Assembly: GCF_018334155.1 (NCBI RefSeq)
Contig: NZ_JAGXTP010000001.1
Coordinates: forward strand, 2,170,001 to 2,234,000
Source: Devosia litorisediminis
GTDB lineage: Bacteria > Pseudomonadota > Alphaproteobacteria > Rhizobiales > Devosiaceae
Length of the DNA stretch: 64,000 nucleotides
Direction of reading: 5' to 3'
The first letter of the stretch is position 1; each line of letters starts with the position of its first letter. A program made the position numbers and the translations under genes. Shown in pieces: positions 52,025-61,174 of this stretch. Under the pieces are notes generated by a model. It was not told the origin of the DNA. It searched no databases and was given only the letters and a program-made list of their open reading frames with translations.

Positions 52025-54175
52025 TCAGGCCGCATCGCGCCGGAGCGTTTCGAGTTGCTCGCGATCGAGCGGACCGGCACCAAGATCATCGGCCCTGGCA
52101 GCGATTGCCGAATAGCCCAGTGCCAGCGCGGCGCCCTTGAGCGTATGCAGGGCACTCTTGAGCGCGAATTCATCGCTCTGACCGAGTGCGACAATGGCGC
52201 GATCAACCAAGTGCACGGCATCGGTCTTGAACTGCACCTCAAGCTGCCTGAAGCTGTCGGGACCCAGCTCTTCGATCAGGGTTTTCTGGTAGTCCTGATC
52301 GATATCGCTGGGGGTCAGATCGAGCGGGCGGTTCTCTAGCTGGTGCAGCAATGGCGACAGGGTGGCCTCGAGCTTGGCGCGGGTTACCGGCTTGGCGATG
52401 AAATCGTCCATGCCCACGCGGGCGCAGGCCTGCCGGTCCTCGGTCATCGCATTGGCGGTCAGCCCGACAATGGGCACGTTGAACCCCAGAGCGCGGGCAT
52501 GACTGGTCGCGGTGACGCCGTCGAGCACGGGCATCTGCATGTCCATCAGCACCAGATCCAGGCCACCCATGGCGATCGCATCAATGGCCTCTTCGCCATT
52601 ATGGGCGTAGACCGGCTGCAGCCCCATCTTTTTGACCAGAGCCCCGGCAACCTGACGGTTGATGGCATTGTCATCGACAATCAGCACCCGCCCGGTTCTG
52701 GCGGCCGGCTCGCGTCGGCTCGGTGACAGGCCCGGCAGGGTTTCCAGCGGCATGGCGGCCAGATCCGGTTGCTGCTCGTGCGCCTCGACGGCCGAAACGG
52801 GCAGCGTGAACCAGAAATTGCTGCCATGGCCGGGCGTGCTGTCGACGCCGATCTGGCCGCCGACAGCCTCGACCAGCCCCCGACAGATCGCCAGTCCAAG
52901 CCCGGAGCCGCCGTGCACGCGGGTGCTGGAGCTATCGAGCTGGCTGAACTGCTTGAACAGGTGGCGCACATCGCCTGCTGCAATGCCCGGTCCGGTGTCC
53001 TCCACCCGACAGCGCAGCACGCCGTCGGCGATCGTGGCAACGATGCTGACCGCACCATGCTCGGTAAATTTGAGGGCATTGCCAACCAGATTGACCAGCA
53101 CCTGGCGCAGCTTCGCCGGATCAGCGGTGAGGGTGACATCGGGATAGGAAAAGCTGAACTGCAGCTGCGCGGCCTTTGCCCGAGGCGCCATCATGTTGCG
53201 CACAAATTCCATCACCTCGGCCAGCGCGAAGTGCTGGGGCTGTGACTGGATGGCACCAGCCTCAAGCTTGGAGAAGTCGAGCACGTCATTGATCAGGTCG
53301 AGCAGCATGTCACCGGACTGGCGGATCACGCCCACCTGCTCGGCCTGCTCGGTATCAAGCGGGGTGTCGGCCAGCACGTCGGCCATGCCGATAATGCCGT
53401 TGAGCGGAGTGCGGATTTCGTGGCTCATCGTGGTCAGAAAGATGGATTTGGCTTCGCTGGCCGCCCGCGCGGCGCGGGCCGCCCGTGCGTTCTTCTGGCT
53501 GAGCAGTTCGACCTCGCGACCATTGCGCGAAAGATGCGCCAGTTGCAGCGCCAGCATGACGACAGTCAGGATCAACCCTATGGTGAGCGCTGCCATTGCC
53601 AAGCCGATATGAACATAGGCCTGCATGGTCGCTTCGCGCTCATTGACGCGGATTTCTCCCACTGCAGCATTGGCCGCGACGATCAAGCTGCCTGTGGCGC
53701 TGCGCAATTCGGTCGCGGCGGCGATTATCGCATCAATACGGGTCGCCAACTGCTCTGGATTGGTGGCCAGTGCATCCAGTTCAGGGGTAAGAGCGAGCAC
53801 CTGATCGCTTACTGCGCGCGCGCTGTCGCCGACGTCAGACCCGGCACCAAAGACTATTGCATAACTACCGCCGCCCAGCAGGCCAATACGGCTATAGAGC
53901 AGGTCGAACCGCAGCAGCAGCTCATCCACGGTGCTGTCGACCTTGGCATGCATGGCCGCTTCAATGAGACGTGAGGTTTCACGATCGACCTGATAGGCGG
54001 CCCATACGGCGTCCTCGCGCACACTTTGCGCCTGCGCATTCTGGCGCTCATCAATGCCGAAAACCAGCCAGATCACCGATGCCAGCATGATCGCGCTGGC
54101 CACGATGAGCACAATGATGCTCCACCCGATCCGCCGCGTCACTTTGCGCCGAAGTTTTATCGCCTTGCCAGCCAT
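52025..54175 (-). CDS. Hybrid sensor histidine kinase with receiver and HPt domains
   Basis: Phosphorelay kinase of 716 residues. Two transmembrane helices (about 15-38 and 187-210) enclose a periplasmic helical domain. Then come the HisKA box FLTTMSHEIRTPLNGIIGM, ATPase motifs NLVGNALKFT, DTGPGI and GSGLGLAI, a receiver domain with VLIVDDNAINRQVAG and DLVLMDMQMPVLDG, and a C-terminal HPt with the phosphorylatable His in LHTLKGAALALG. A complete His-Asp-His relay in one protein means a separate output regulator is required; the HD-GYP protein in the same operon is an obvious candidate. Confidence 0.95.
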   Translation of the reverse strand: MAGKAIKLRRKVTRRIGWSIIVLIVASAIMLASVIWLVFGIDERQNAQAQSVREDAVWAAYQVDRETSRLIEAAMHAKVDSTVDELLLRFDLLYSRIGLLGGGSYAIVFGAGSDVGDSARAVSDQVLALTPELDALATNPEQLATRIDAIIAAATELRSATGSLIVAANAAVGEIRVNEREATMQAYVHIGLAMAALTIGLILTVVMLALQLAHLSRNGREVELLSQKNARAARAARAASEAKSIFLTTMSHEIRTPLNGIIGMADVLADTPLDTEQAEQVGVIRQSGDMLLDLINDVLDFSKLEAGAIQSQPQHFALAEVMEFVRNMMAPRAKAAQLQFSFSYPDVTLTADPAKLRQVLVNLVGNALKFTEHGAVSIVATIADGVLRCRVEDTGPGIAAGDVRHLFKQFSQLDSSSTRVHGGSGLGLAICRGLVEAVGGQIGVDSTPGHGSNFWFTLPVSAVEAHEQQPDLAAMPLETLPGLSPSRREPAARTGRVLIVDDNAINRQVAGALVKKMGLQPVYAHNGEEAIDAIAMGGLDLVLMDMQMPVLDGVTATSHARALGFNVPIVGLTANAMTEDRQACARVGMDDFIAKPVTRAKLEATLSPLLHQLENRPLDLTPSDIDQDYQKTLIEELGPDSFRQLEVQFKTDAVHLVDRAIVALGQSDEFALKSALHTLKGAALALGYSAIAARADDLGAGPLDREQLETLRRDAA

Positions 54176-54177
54176 GC

Positions 54178-54684
54178 CTATTTCACCGCGATCGAGGTGA
54201 CCTGCCAGACGGAGCGACCAAAGATAACTTCGTTGTAAAGTTCTTCGTCCTGGTCGAAGGGGTAGATGACAAAGGACGGCCCCTTGTCACGCACCGATAG
54301 CGGCTGCCCGTCAATCTGGTTGGCAAGTATGATGCGGTAGTTCTCGAAATCCGCGAAGGGGATATCAGCCGAATAGTCGTTCAGCGCCGTGACGGTCACG
54401 GTGGTGCCGCTGGCGCCGACCAGTTCGAGCAAGGCCAGGGCTTCTGGCCCGGTAAAGCTCTGCGCGGTGTCATACCAGGGCGTGGTGGCGGTTGTGGTAT
54501 GCTGCGGCAATGCATCAAGCATGGCGCGATCAAACTCTGCGCGGCCAGTTGCATTGGTGTGAGCGATGTTGCCGGTGACGGTCAGCAACACCGGCCCTTG
54601 AGGCGTTTGCAGCGGCACAGCCTGGGAAGGCACCGCAGCGAACGCGACAAAGGCAATGGCGAGGGTGGTGAGACGGGTGTGCAT
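54178..54684 (-). CDS. Periplasmic molybdopterin-fold protein lacking the cofactor cysteine
   Basis: Protein of 168 residues with a signal peptide (LTTLAIAFVAFAAVPSQA). The body resembles the oxidoreductase molybdopterin-binding (sulphite oxidase) fold in small form (FDRAMLDALPQHTTTATTPW, FTGPEALALLELVGASG, GPSFVIYPFDQD). The protein contains no cysteine at all, so it cannot supply the usual molybdenum ligand and is probably a binding or sensor protein. It lies 9 bases after the HD-GYP gene and 2 bases before the hybrid kinase, so it may be the kinase's periplasmic sensing partner (inference). Confidence 0.8.
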   Translation of the reverse strand: MHTRLTTLAIAFVAFAAVPSQAVPLQTPQGPVLLTVTGNIAHTNATGRAEFDRAMLDALPQHTTTATTPWYDTAQSFTGPEALALLELVGASGTTVTVTALNDYSADIPFADFENYRIILANQIDGQPLSVRDKGPSFVIYPFDQDEELYNEVIFGRSVWQVTSIAVK

Positions 54685-54693
54685 GGGCTGTTC

Positions 54694-55737
54694 TCAGGCT
54701 GCGGTCTGAAGCTTGGCGGCGGCCGTGAGCGGCGCGATCCGCCCCCAGGCGCGCTCGAAGGCGGCTACGCAGTTGGGATCAAACTGGCTACCTGCGCACC
54801 GATTGATTTCGGCGCGCGCCTGGTTGACCGGCCAGGCCTTCTTGTAAGGGCGCTCGCTGCATAGCGCGTCGAACACGTCGGCGACTGCAGTGATACGCGC
54901 GGCCAGGGGAATCGCGTCGCCGGCAAGACCATTGGGGTAGCCTTTGCCGTCCCACCGTTCATGGTGGCCCAGCGCTACAATGGCGGCCATCTGGACCAGA
55001 TCTGAACTGCCACCAGAGAGAATTTCTGCACCGATCGCCGCATGGGTGCGCATGATGTCGAACTCTTCATCGGTCAGCCGGCCTGGCTTGTTGAGAATAG
55101 CGTCGGGCACACCAATCTTGCCGACATCGTGCAGTGGCGCAGCCAGAGCCAGCGTGCGGGCAAAGGCTTCGCTCTGCTGCATTTCTTCTGCGATGAACTG
55201 CGAAATCTGGGCGACGCGCTCAATATGCTGACCGGTCTCCCCGTCGCGAAACTCGATGGCGCGCGCCAGCCGGAACACCACTTCCTCTTCCCGCTCCTGC
55301 AAATGGCGCGTGGCGCGGTCCACCCGCACCTGCAGGTCTTCGCTGCGCTTGGCGAGCGCATTCTGGGCCTGACGCAAATCCAGCAGGTTTGTCACCCGGG
55401 CCCGCAATTCAAACGGATCGACCGGCTTGGTCAGGAAGTCAGTAGCGCCAGCTGCAATGGCCTGCAGCCGCAGGGCACGATCGCGGTCCGCAGTGATCAT
55501 GACCACGGGCACATGGGTGTGCATCGCCGTTGCACGCATCTCCTGGATCAGTTCCAGCCCATTCATGCCCGGCATGAGGTAGTCGACGATGACCAGATCC
55601 CACACGGATTCGGACAGTGCTGCCAGGGCGTCCAGCGAGTCCGCAAAACCGGTGCACTGAACGTGCTCCAGCCGACCGACCAGCTGGCAGATAACGGCGA
55701 GGTTGGAGCTGTTGTCTTCAACGACCATTACGCGCAT
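54694..55737 (-). CDS. HD-GYP response regulator (c-di-GMP phosphodiesterase)
   Basis: Protein of 347 residues. The receiver domain has phospho-acceptor Asp52 in DLVIVDYLMPGMNG, and the HD-GYP domain follows with PLHDVGKIGVPDAIL, the MRTHAAIGAEIL helix, GHHERWDGKGYPNGL (the GYP motif) and ITAVADVFDAL. The metal-binding residues look complete, so it should hydrolyse c-di-GMP. AGGAG at about 55744-55748 precedes the ATG at 55737. First gene of an operon with the molybdopterin-fold protein and the hybrid kinase. Confidence 0.95.
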   Translation of the reverse strand: MRVMVVEDNSSNLAVICQLVGRLEHVQCTGFADSLDALAALSESVWDLVIVDYLMPGMNGLELIQEMRATAMHTHVPVVMITADRDRALRLQAIAAGATDFLTKPVDPFELRARVTNLLDLRQAQNALAKRSEDLQVRVDRATRHLQEREEEVVFRLARAIEFRDGETGQHIERVAQISQFIAEEMQQSEAFARTLALAAPLHDVGKIGVPDAILNKPGRLTDEEFDIMRTHAAIGAEILSGGSSDLVQMAAIVALGHHERWDGKGYPNGLAGDAIPLAARITAVADVFDALCSERPYKKAWPVNQARAEINRCAGSQFDPNCVAAFERAWGRIAPLTAAAKLQTAA

Positions 55738-55923
55738 CTTGGATCTCCTAGTGAGACCCTGCATAATAAATTCCGTTGCGGAATTCATTCTGTTAAGGCG
55801 CGTAGGCTTTCCCGTTTATTACTGAACAGACGTCACAATGTATCATCGCCCTGCGCCATTGCAGAACGATGAACGCTTGAAAACAAATGATGTCAGGTCT
55901 TTACCTAAGCTAGGCCCCAGCGG

Positions 55924-56310
55924 TCAGAGTGCTTCGACAACATCGGACAGCATCTGTCGGACCTGCCCTGCCACCGACTGCAACTGCGCGTTCTCGATGG
56001 CGCTCATGGATGCAACAGGGTCAATCGCACTGACTTCAACGCCGCCATTGTCCAGTTCGCGGACGATAACATTGCAGGGCAACATGGCCCCGACCCGAGG
56101 CTCCAGCTTAAGCGCCTCAAAAGCCATTTTCGGATTGCAGGCACCAAGGATCACATAGCCCGGAATGGTCTCATCAAGCTTGGCCTTCATGGTCTTCTGC
56201 ACGTCGATCTCCGTGAGCACACCAAAGCCCTTATCGGCAAGCGCCGCCCTGGTGCGATCGATGGCGGCCTCGAACGTGGTATCGGCCAGGGTCTTGTTAA
56301 AGGTGTACAT
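55924..56310 (-). CDS. DUF302-domain protein
   Basis: Cytosolic-looking protein of 128 residues consisting of one DUF302 domain: MYTFNKTLADTTFEAAIDRT, GFGVLTEIDVQKTMKAKL, YVILGACNPKMAFEAL, GAMLPCNVIVRELDNG. The ATG at 56310 has GGAG seven bases upstream. The family is often encoded near stress and metal genes and has no proven activity. The gene stands alone, with 186 bases upstream of the HD-GYP gene region. Confidence 0.92.
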   Translation of the reverse strand: MYTFNKTLADTTFEAAIDRTRAALADKGFGVLTEIDVQKTMKAKLDETIPGYVILGACNPKMAFEALKLEPRVGAMLPCNVIVRELDNGGVEVSAIDPVASMSAIENAQLQSVAGQVRQMLSDVVEAL

Positions 56311-56513
56311 ATCGATCTCCAGCATTTGAACGGCAAAGGGGATTGGGGCGTTCCGCGTCTGAATCGCCACGAAGGAAACGCCTCAGGAACACGCACGTTC
56401 CGACAAAAGCCGGTCCATCCCGTACCGCTACAATATGCCGTTTTACTCAAACGCAATTGAGACAGGTCAAATCGCGCAGCCACGGGCCTCTGGTATTTTT
56501 CTCCGGGTCGCCG

Positions 56514-56894
56514 CTATTGTGCGTTCTGCGGTAGGCCATCGGCGATTTCGTAATAGTCACCCTTGTCGGCCACGAAGATGTGCAGGGCCAGCTTGGTGCC
56601 GGCCGGGCCGTCAAACGCCCCCATCATGATGCCGATCCAGTCGAGGTGGACCGGATCAAAGAACAGCGAGGATCCACACACAGCACAAAAGCCGCGCCGC
56701 ACCTTGTCCGATGATTTGAACCAGTTGATCTTGTCGTCGCCTGTCACAGTTAGCGATGCTCGTGGCACATCGACACCGGCTTCGTAGTGTCCGGTGTGTT
56801 TGCGGCACATGGTGCAGTGACAGGCAGATGCCTCGGGCAAGTCGCCCGCAACGCTGAACTGCACGGCGCCACACAGGCAGGATCCCGAATGCAT
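56514..56894 (-). CDS. GFA-family protein (glutathione-dependent formaldehyde-activating fold)
   Basis: Protein of 126 residues with the zinc-binding cysteine pattern of the GFA family: GSCLCGAVQFSV, CHCTMCRKHTG and CAVCGSSLFFD. Structural and catalytic zinc sites therefore look intact. Most GFA proteins have unknown substrates, so no specific reaction is assigned. Confidence 0.93.
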   Translation of the reverse strand: MHSGSCLCGAVQFSVAGDLPEASACHCTMCRKHTGHYEAGVDVPRASLTVTGDDKINWFKSSDKVRRGFCAVCGSSLFFDPVHLDWIGIMMGAFDGPAGTKLALHIFVADKGDYYEIADGLPQNAQ

Positions 56895-56950
56895 GATCGT
56901 CCCCCTTCAGACATGACTGGGCGGAGATTGAACCGTTTTGCGCCGGTGAA

Positions 56951-57571
56951 CTAGCCCATCCACGCCAGAGAACTGATGGCCAGAACGCCAAAGCCGCTCA
57001 GCACCAATCCGGACAGTCCTGCGACCCAGCCTGCAAAACCGGCTGGCAGACGCTTGTGGGCCAGCGCCACGCCGCCGCTGAGCAGGACCCACCAGCACAG
57101 CGAGCCGAGGAAAATACCGGCAACGACCATGACGGCGCCGCCGTCCCGCGCATCATTGGCCAGTCCCAGCCCGGCAAAGATGGCGGTAAACGAGACAATG
57201 GTCAGTGGACTGGTCAGCGTGAGCATGAAGGTCGCCAAAAGGGTGCCCAGCAGGTCCCCGGCGCCAATACGGGCCGCCTTTGATGCCGGTTTGGGCCTCA
57301 TGCTCCGCCAGCCCAGCCAGATCATGAACATCCCGCCCACCAACCGCATGGGGCCGTCGACATGGCTCAGCAGCGCCGCAAAAGCGGCAAAACCCAGCGC
57401 AGCCAGCGTGGCATAGAGTGCGTCGGCCAAAGCGGTGCCCAGACCGCCAACCATGCCAGCCCAGAAACCGCGCTCAAGCGTGCGATTGATGCACAACGCG
57501 CCAATTGGACCCAGCGGCGCGGCGATAGCCAGGCCCAGTATGAAGCTTTTGATGAACAGGGCTGGGTCCAT
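56951..57571 (-). CDS. LysE-family transporter
   Basis: Inner-membrane exporter of 206 residues with about six transmembrane helices. It begins MDPALFIKSFILGLAIAAPLG, then PIGALCINRTLERGF (the LysE-family motif after helix 1). The ATG at 57571 is eight bases after the chrA stop, so the two genes are likely co-transcribed. The substrate may be an amino acid or similar small molecule; not determinable here. Confidence 0.92.
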   Translation of the reverse strand: MDPALFIKSFILGLAIAAPLGPIGALCINRTLERGFWAGMVGGLGTALADALYATLAALGFAAFAALLSHVDGPMRLVGGMFMIWLGWRSMRPKPASKAARIGAGDLLGTLLATFMLTLTSPLTIVSFTAIFAGLGLANDARDGGAVMVVAGIFLGSLCWWVLLSGGVALAHKRLPAGFAGWVAGLSGLVLSGFGVLAISSLAWMG

Positions 57572-57578
57572 GGCGGTG

Positions 57579-58799
57579 CTAGACTGCCACCATGCCAAGG
57601 CCACCCAGCACCCCGCCGCTCACGGCCAGCGCCAGCACCACCACCCATGGGGGTGCCTTCCAGGCGACCAGCAATACAATGCCTGCGACGGCCAGAGCAA
57701 AGTCGATCGGTCCCAGCACGGCGCTGGTGAAAACGGGATTGTAGAGTGCGACGCCCAAAATACCGACCACGGCAGCATTGGCGCCCCGCATCCCGGCTTG
57801 CGCTAGCGGACGCGTGCGCACTGTGTTCCAGAAGGGCAGCACGCCCACCAGCAGCAAAAAACCCGGCGCGAAGATCGCAAGCAGTGCAATCAGGCCGCCG
57901 CCAATATCATTGGGCATGGGGGTTTGGGCGGCGCCCAGATAGGCAGCGAAGGTGAAGAGCGGACCGGGCACGGCCTGGGTCGCGCCATAGCCGGCAGTAA
58001 AGCTGTCGGCGGTCAGCCAGCCCCGCGCCACTGTCTCGGCTTCGAGCAGCGGCAGCACAACATGGCCGCCGCCAAACACCAGGGAGCCGGCACGATAAAA
58101 GGCGTCAATCATCCCCATGGCGTGGTTCTCGGCCATGCCGGCCAGAACAGGCAGCCCCAGCAGCAACACGGCGAACAGAACAAGGGCAATGAAGCCGGTC
58201 TGGCGACTGACGGAGAAATGAACCGGCGATGAGCCGGGAATCGGCAGATCACGACATAGCCAGAGCCCGCCGATCACACCCAGCACAATAGCCAGCACCT
58301 GCCCCAGCGCGCCGGGTACAAGCACCATGACGGCAATCGCCAATACGGCGATGCTGGCGCGGATACGGTCTGGTGTCAGCGATCGGGCCATGCCCCATAC
58401 GGCTTGGGCCACCACCGCGACTGCCACGAGCTTGAGCCCATGCAGCACGCCCTGAGCGATAGCGCCATCAAGCGCATTTGCGGCCATGGCAAAGGCGATC
58501 AGCAATGCTGCCGATGGCAGGGTGAAGGCGGCCCATGCCGCGAGAGCGCCCATGGGCCCTGCCCGCCACAGGCCCAGCGCGAAGCCGACCTGGCTGGAGG
58601 CCGGCCCGGGCAGGAACTGGCACAGCGCCACCAGATCGGCATAGGCGGCGTCATCAAGCCATTTGCGCCGCAAGACCAGTTCGTCGCGAAAATAGCCCAG
58701 ATGGGCAATCGGGCCGCCAAAAGCGGTTACGCCGAGCTTGAGAAAGGCGGCAAAGACTTCGCCCGGCGATCCGGCGGGTTTGACGGGGGAGGTATCCAA
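57579..58799 (-). CDS. chrA: Chromate transporter ChrA family, two-domain form
   Basis: Membrane protein of 406 residues formed of two homologous halves, each starting with a FxxFxxLGxxxFGGP-like motif (LKLGVTAFGGPIAHLGYF in the first half, GSLVFGGGHVVLPLL in the second). FLPGPASSQVGFALG and YGATQAVPGPLFTFAAYLG are the typical repeated signatures. The family exports chromate, although many members have untested substrates. Followed immediately by the LysE-type gene. Confidence 0.93.
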   Translation of the reverse strand: MDTSPVKPAGSPGEVFAAFLKLGVTAFGGPIAHLGYFRDELVLRRKWLDDAAYADLVALCQFLPGPASSQVGFALGLWRAGPMGALAAWAAFTLPSAALLIAFAMAANALDGAIAQGVLHGLKLVAVAVVAQAVWGMARSLTPDRIRASIAVLAIAVMVLVPGALGQVLAIVLGVIGGLWLCRDLPIPGSSPVHFSVSRQTGFIALVLFAVLLLGLPVLAGMAENHAMGMIDAFYRAGSLVFGGGHVVLPLLEAETVARGWLTADSFTAGYGATQAVPGPLFTFAAYLGAAQTPMPNDIGGGLIALLAIFAPGFLLLVGVLPFWNTVRTRPLAQAGMRGANAAVVGILGVALYNPVFTSAVLGPIDFALAVAGIVLLVAWKAPPWVVVLALAVSGGVLGGLGMVAV

Positions 58800-58822
58800 G
58801 GGGGGCTCCGGAATGGCAGGCG

Positions 58823-59707
58823 CTACTTCTGCAGCACGATCTCGGTGTCGCCCCTATTTTGGAAGCGTGACGGTATCACGACACTACCCTTGCCGCGTCC
58901 CGAGGTGCCATCGCCGCAAAAATCATGGCGGTTGGCGCGGGTGACATAAACCGACATCTGCCGCAGCGCCTCATCCACCGTCAGTGACTGCTCATGGGGT
59001 GTCTCCACCAGCAGGCTGTCCAGCGCGAAGTCATAGCTGTCATAGCGATAGTTCAGGGCCCGCACGAACCAGGCGATATAGGCGTCGTTCTCATATTTGC
59101 GGGCAGCGACGTCGCCAGAGGCACTTGCAGGCAGGTCGGCGCGCAGGCTGGCCAGGGCGGCAGCGCGCTGCTGATCAACCGCGATCACCGCGCAGATGGC
59201 GGCAAAGGTGGTCGGCAGTGTCTGGTTGTCGATCGAAACATTGGCGCCGACCGTGCTGTAGCGGGTGCGCGAGGACTGGTAGGCCGTCTTGCGCAGATAA
59301 TCGTAATAGCGATCGGTCTGGTAATAGGTGTCTTTGGGCGGGATGATCCGCGTGCGCTGCAGTTCGACCGAGGTGTCGAACAGCCAGTCCTTGGCATGGG
59401 GCGCGATCAGGAACCGCCAGACGCGATCGTGCATCTCGGTTTCCTGGTCGGTCTTGTTGAAGCCGGACACGGGCTCTTTGCGCATGCCGGCAATGACGTT
59501 GCCGGCCGCAGGCATGGCGGTGTCATGCGTGAAGCTGGGCTGCGCGCGGCCGAAATCGCCGACAGGTCGCGCGATGCAGCCAGCCAGCAGGCCGGTCAGC
59601 GCGACAATCGTAATCAGGCGCAGGCTTGTGCGAACGCGGTCAACCACGCTTTCGTTTTGGCCGAGGGTCGAGAGACTTCTTAGGTAGAGACGGCGTCCCG
59701 CGTTCAT
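58823..59707 (-). CDS. Putative lipoprotein, unrecognised
   Basis: Protein of about 294 residues from the first ATG; a GTG 21 codons later (protein MDRVRTSLRLITIV) may be the true start because the signal peptide then begins directly. A lipobox LTGLLAGC lies near residues 37-44. The mature part is polar with a helical look (KDTYYQTDRYYDYLRKTAYQ) and one further pair of cysteines. No domain recognised. It ends 23 bases before the chrA start on the same strand. Confidence 0.78.
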   Translation of the reverse strand: MNAGRRLYLRSLSTLGQNESVVDRVRTSLRLITIVALTGLLAGCIARPVGDFGRAQPSFTHDTAMPAAGNVIAGMRKEPVSGFNKTDQETEMHDRVWRFLIAPHAKDWLFDTSVELQRTRIIPPKDTYYQTDRYYDYLRKTAYQSSRTRYSTVGANVSIDNQTLPTTFAAICAVIAVDQQRAAALASLRADLPASASGDVAARKYENDAYIAWFVRALNYRYDSYDFALDSLLVETPHEQSLTVDEALRQMSVYVTRANRHDFCGDGTSGRGKGSVVIPSRFQNRGDTEIVLQK

Positions 59708-59920
59708 AACGCACCCCGGTAAAAATCAGGATCTGGGCGTCGACAGGTTTTCTTGTTCCCGTATCAAGCGACTTCCGTCGCCCATCGAATTTGACGAGCT
59801 TTCCCAAGCTGCCCTCCATCTGAACTCGCTCCCCCTTTCCCTGAGGACAGCGTCTCGTGTTGCAAATCGGCCAGCACGACGCCCCTCGTGCTTCCGAAAC
59901 CCATTAAGAGATCGTCAAGG

Positions 59921-59935
59921 TTAACAGTCTGCTAA
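59921..59935. promoter_or_regulatory. CtrA-like site upstream of the DUF2336 gene
   Basis: TTAA-CAGTCTG-CTAA fits the alphaproteobacterial CtrA consensus TTAA-N7-TTAA with one mismatch. It lies 67 bases before the ATG at 60002 in the roughly 290-base divergent gap, an appropriate place for a cell-cycle-controlled promoter. A single site like this can occur by chance, so confidence is low. The rest of the gap shows no gene. Confidence 0.35.
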
Positions 59936-60001
59936 CGAATTGGCGGCAAAGGTGGGTACACATCGAATGTGATGCGATTCCGAAGTGACGGTTCTTATAA
60001 A

Positions 60002-61147
60002 ATGCTTGGTTTCCAGCCCTACGAGACGTTTCAACTGCTGATCGAGACCGGCGGCATTGACCGAACGAACACGCTTTTGATTGCGGCGTGCGACGCCTAT
60101 ACGCGGCGCGGCAAAGCGACTGCTCCCGAAATGGAACAGTTTGAGGCGCTGGCCAGCCGCCTGTTCCCGATTGCCGGCCCGCAGGCCAAGGCAAAGGGTG
60201 CCGCCATTCTGGGTCGTGCCGAGGTTCTCTCGCCAGCGCTGGAGCGTCTGGTGGTCGAGAATATCGGCGAAGACCTCAACACATTCCTCAATGGCGCCAA
60301 GGAGTTGTCCGAGCAGACCATGCTCAGCATCGTGTCGCGCTATGACGTGCCGGGCGCTGCAACCATTGCCGCCCGCCCCGATCTTTCCAATGTGGTGCTG
60401 GCCAAGCTGTTCCAGATGAACTCGCGCAAGGTCTACCGCGCGCTGGCCTCCAACACCCATATTGTCCCCCGGGGCGCCTATCTCAGCGCCCTGGCCCGTT
60501 CGGCGCAGATGGACCACATGGTCGCCGAGTCGCTGGCCAAGCGGTCCGATTTCGACGCGGCCCTGCTGGCCCCGGCCTTCTTTGATCTCTCCGACACCGA
60601 TCGTCTCAAGGTCATTCAGGCCTTCGCCCATCGCGAAACCCCTGTCGCCCCAATCAAGAAGACCATCGAACAGTTGACCGTTGCCAATGCCGAGCTGACC
60701 AAGGCGCTGATGAAGCTGTTCTCGGAGAACCGCCGCCCCGAGGTCACCAAGCTGCTCAGCCAGATTACCGGTCTGGATGAAGTGCGTTGCGGGCAGATCG
60801 CCCATGACGTTACCGGCTCTGCCCTGTTCGTGATCCTGCGGGCCTTTGGCTGCAGCGCCTATGACGGGCTCAAGGTTCTGATCCACGCGACCAGCCACGA
60901 CAATGATCGCTCGCGCGCGCTGGCTGATTTTGCCACCATGTTCGGCAATGTCACACCGGATGCAATGGCTTATCTGATGAGCGCCTGGCGTGGCGAAGTG
61001 AACCTGCTCGAACTGGCCAAGCCAGAATACAAGCCGTTCACCGAGACCAGCCGCCGCACGCCATCTAGCCTTGCACCAGCGCATAATCCTGTGGTGGAAC
61101 AAGCCATCGAGGCTCTGGCACGCATCGGCATCAAGCGCGCCAGCTAG
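60002..61147 (+). CDS. DUF2336-domain protein
   Basis: Helical repeat protein of 381 residues of the DUF2336 family, common in alphaproteobacteria. The repeats are visible as recurring LSEQTMLSIVSRYDVPGAA-like units, e.g. SNVVLAKLFQMNSRKVY and DTDRLKVIQAFAHRETP. No catalytic motif. The ATG at 60002 is preferred (MLGFQPYETFQLLIET); in-frame GTG 59969 and ATG 59972 lie 10-11 codons upstream. A CtrA-like site precedes it. Members have been linked to cell-cycle or motility control in some species, from memory. Confidence 0.88.
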   Translation: MLGFQPYETFQLLIETGGIDRTNTLLIAACDAYTRRGKATAPEMEQFEALASRLFPIAGPQAKAKGAAILGRAEVLSPALERLVVENIGEDLNTFLNGAKELSEQTMLSIVSRYDVPGAATIAARPDLSNVVLAKLFQMNSRKVYRALASNTHIVPRGAYLSALARSAQMDHMVAESLAKRSDFDAALLAPAFFDLSDTDRLKVIQAFAHRETPVAPIKKTIEQLTVANAELTKALMKLFSENRRPEVTKLLSQITGLDEVRCGQIAHDVTGSALFVILRAFGCSAYDGLKVLIHATSHDNDRSRALADFATMFGNVTPDAMAYLMSAWRGEVNLLELAKPEYKPFTETSRRTPSSLAPAHNPVVEQAIEALARIGIKRAS

Positions 61148-61174
61148 GCGCGGCTCGGAAACAGGACATGTGGG

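Noticed and set aside
59921..61102. 393-codon minus-strand frame antisense to the DUF2336 gene
   Set aside because: Shadow of a real helical-repeat gene; composition atypical and no motif or ribosome binding site.
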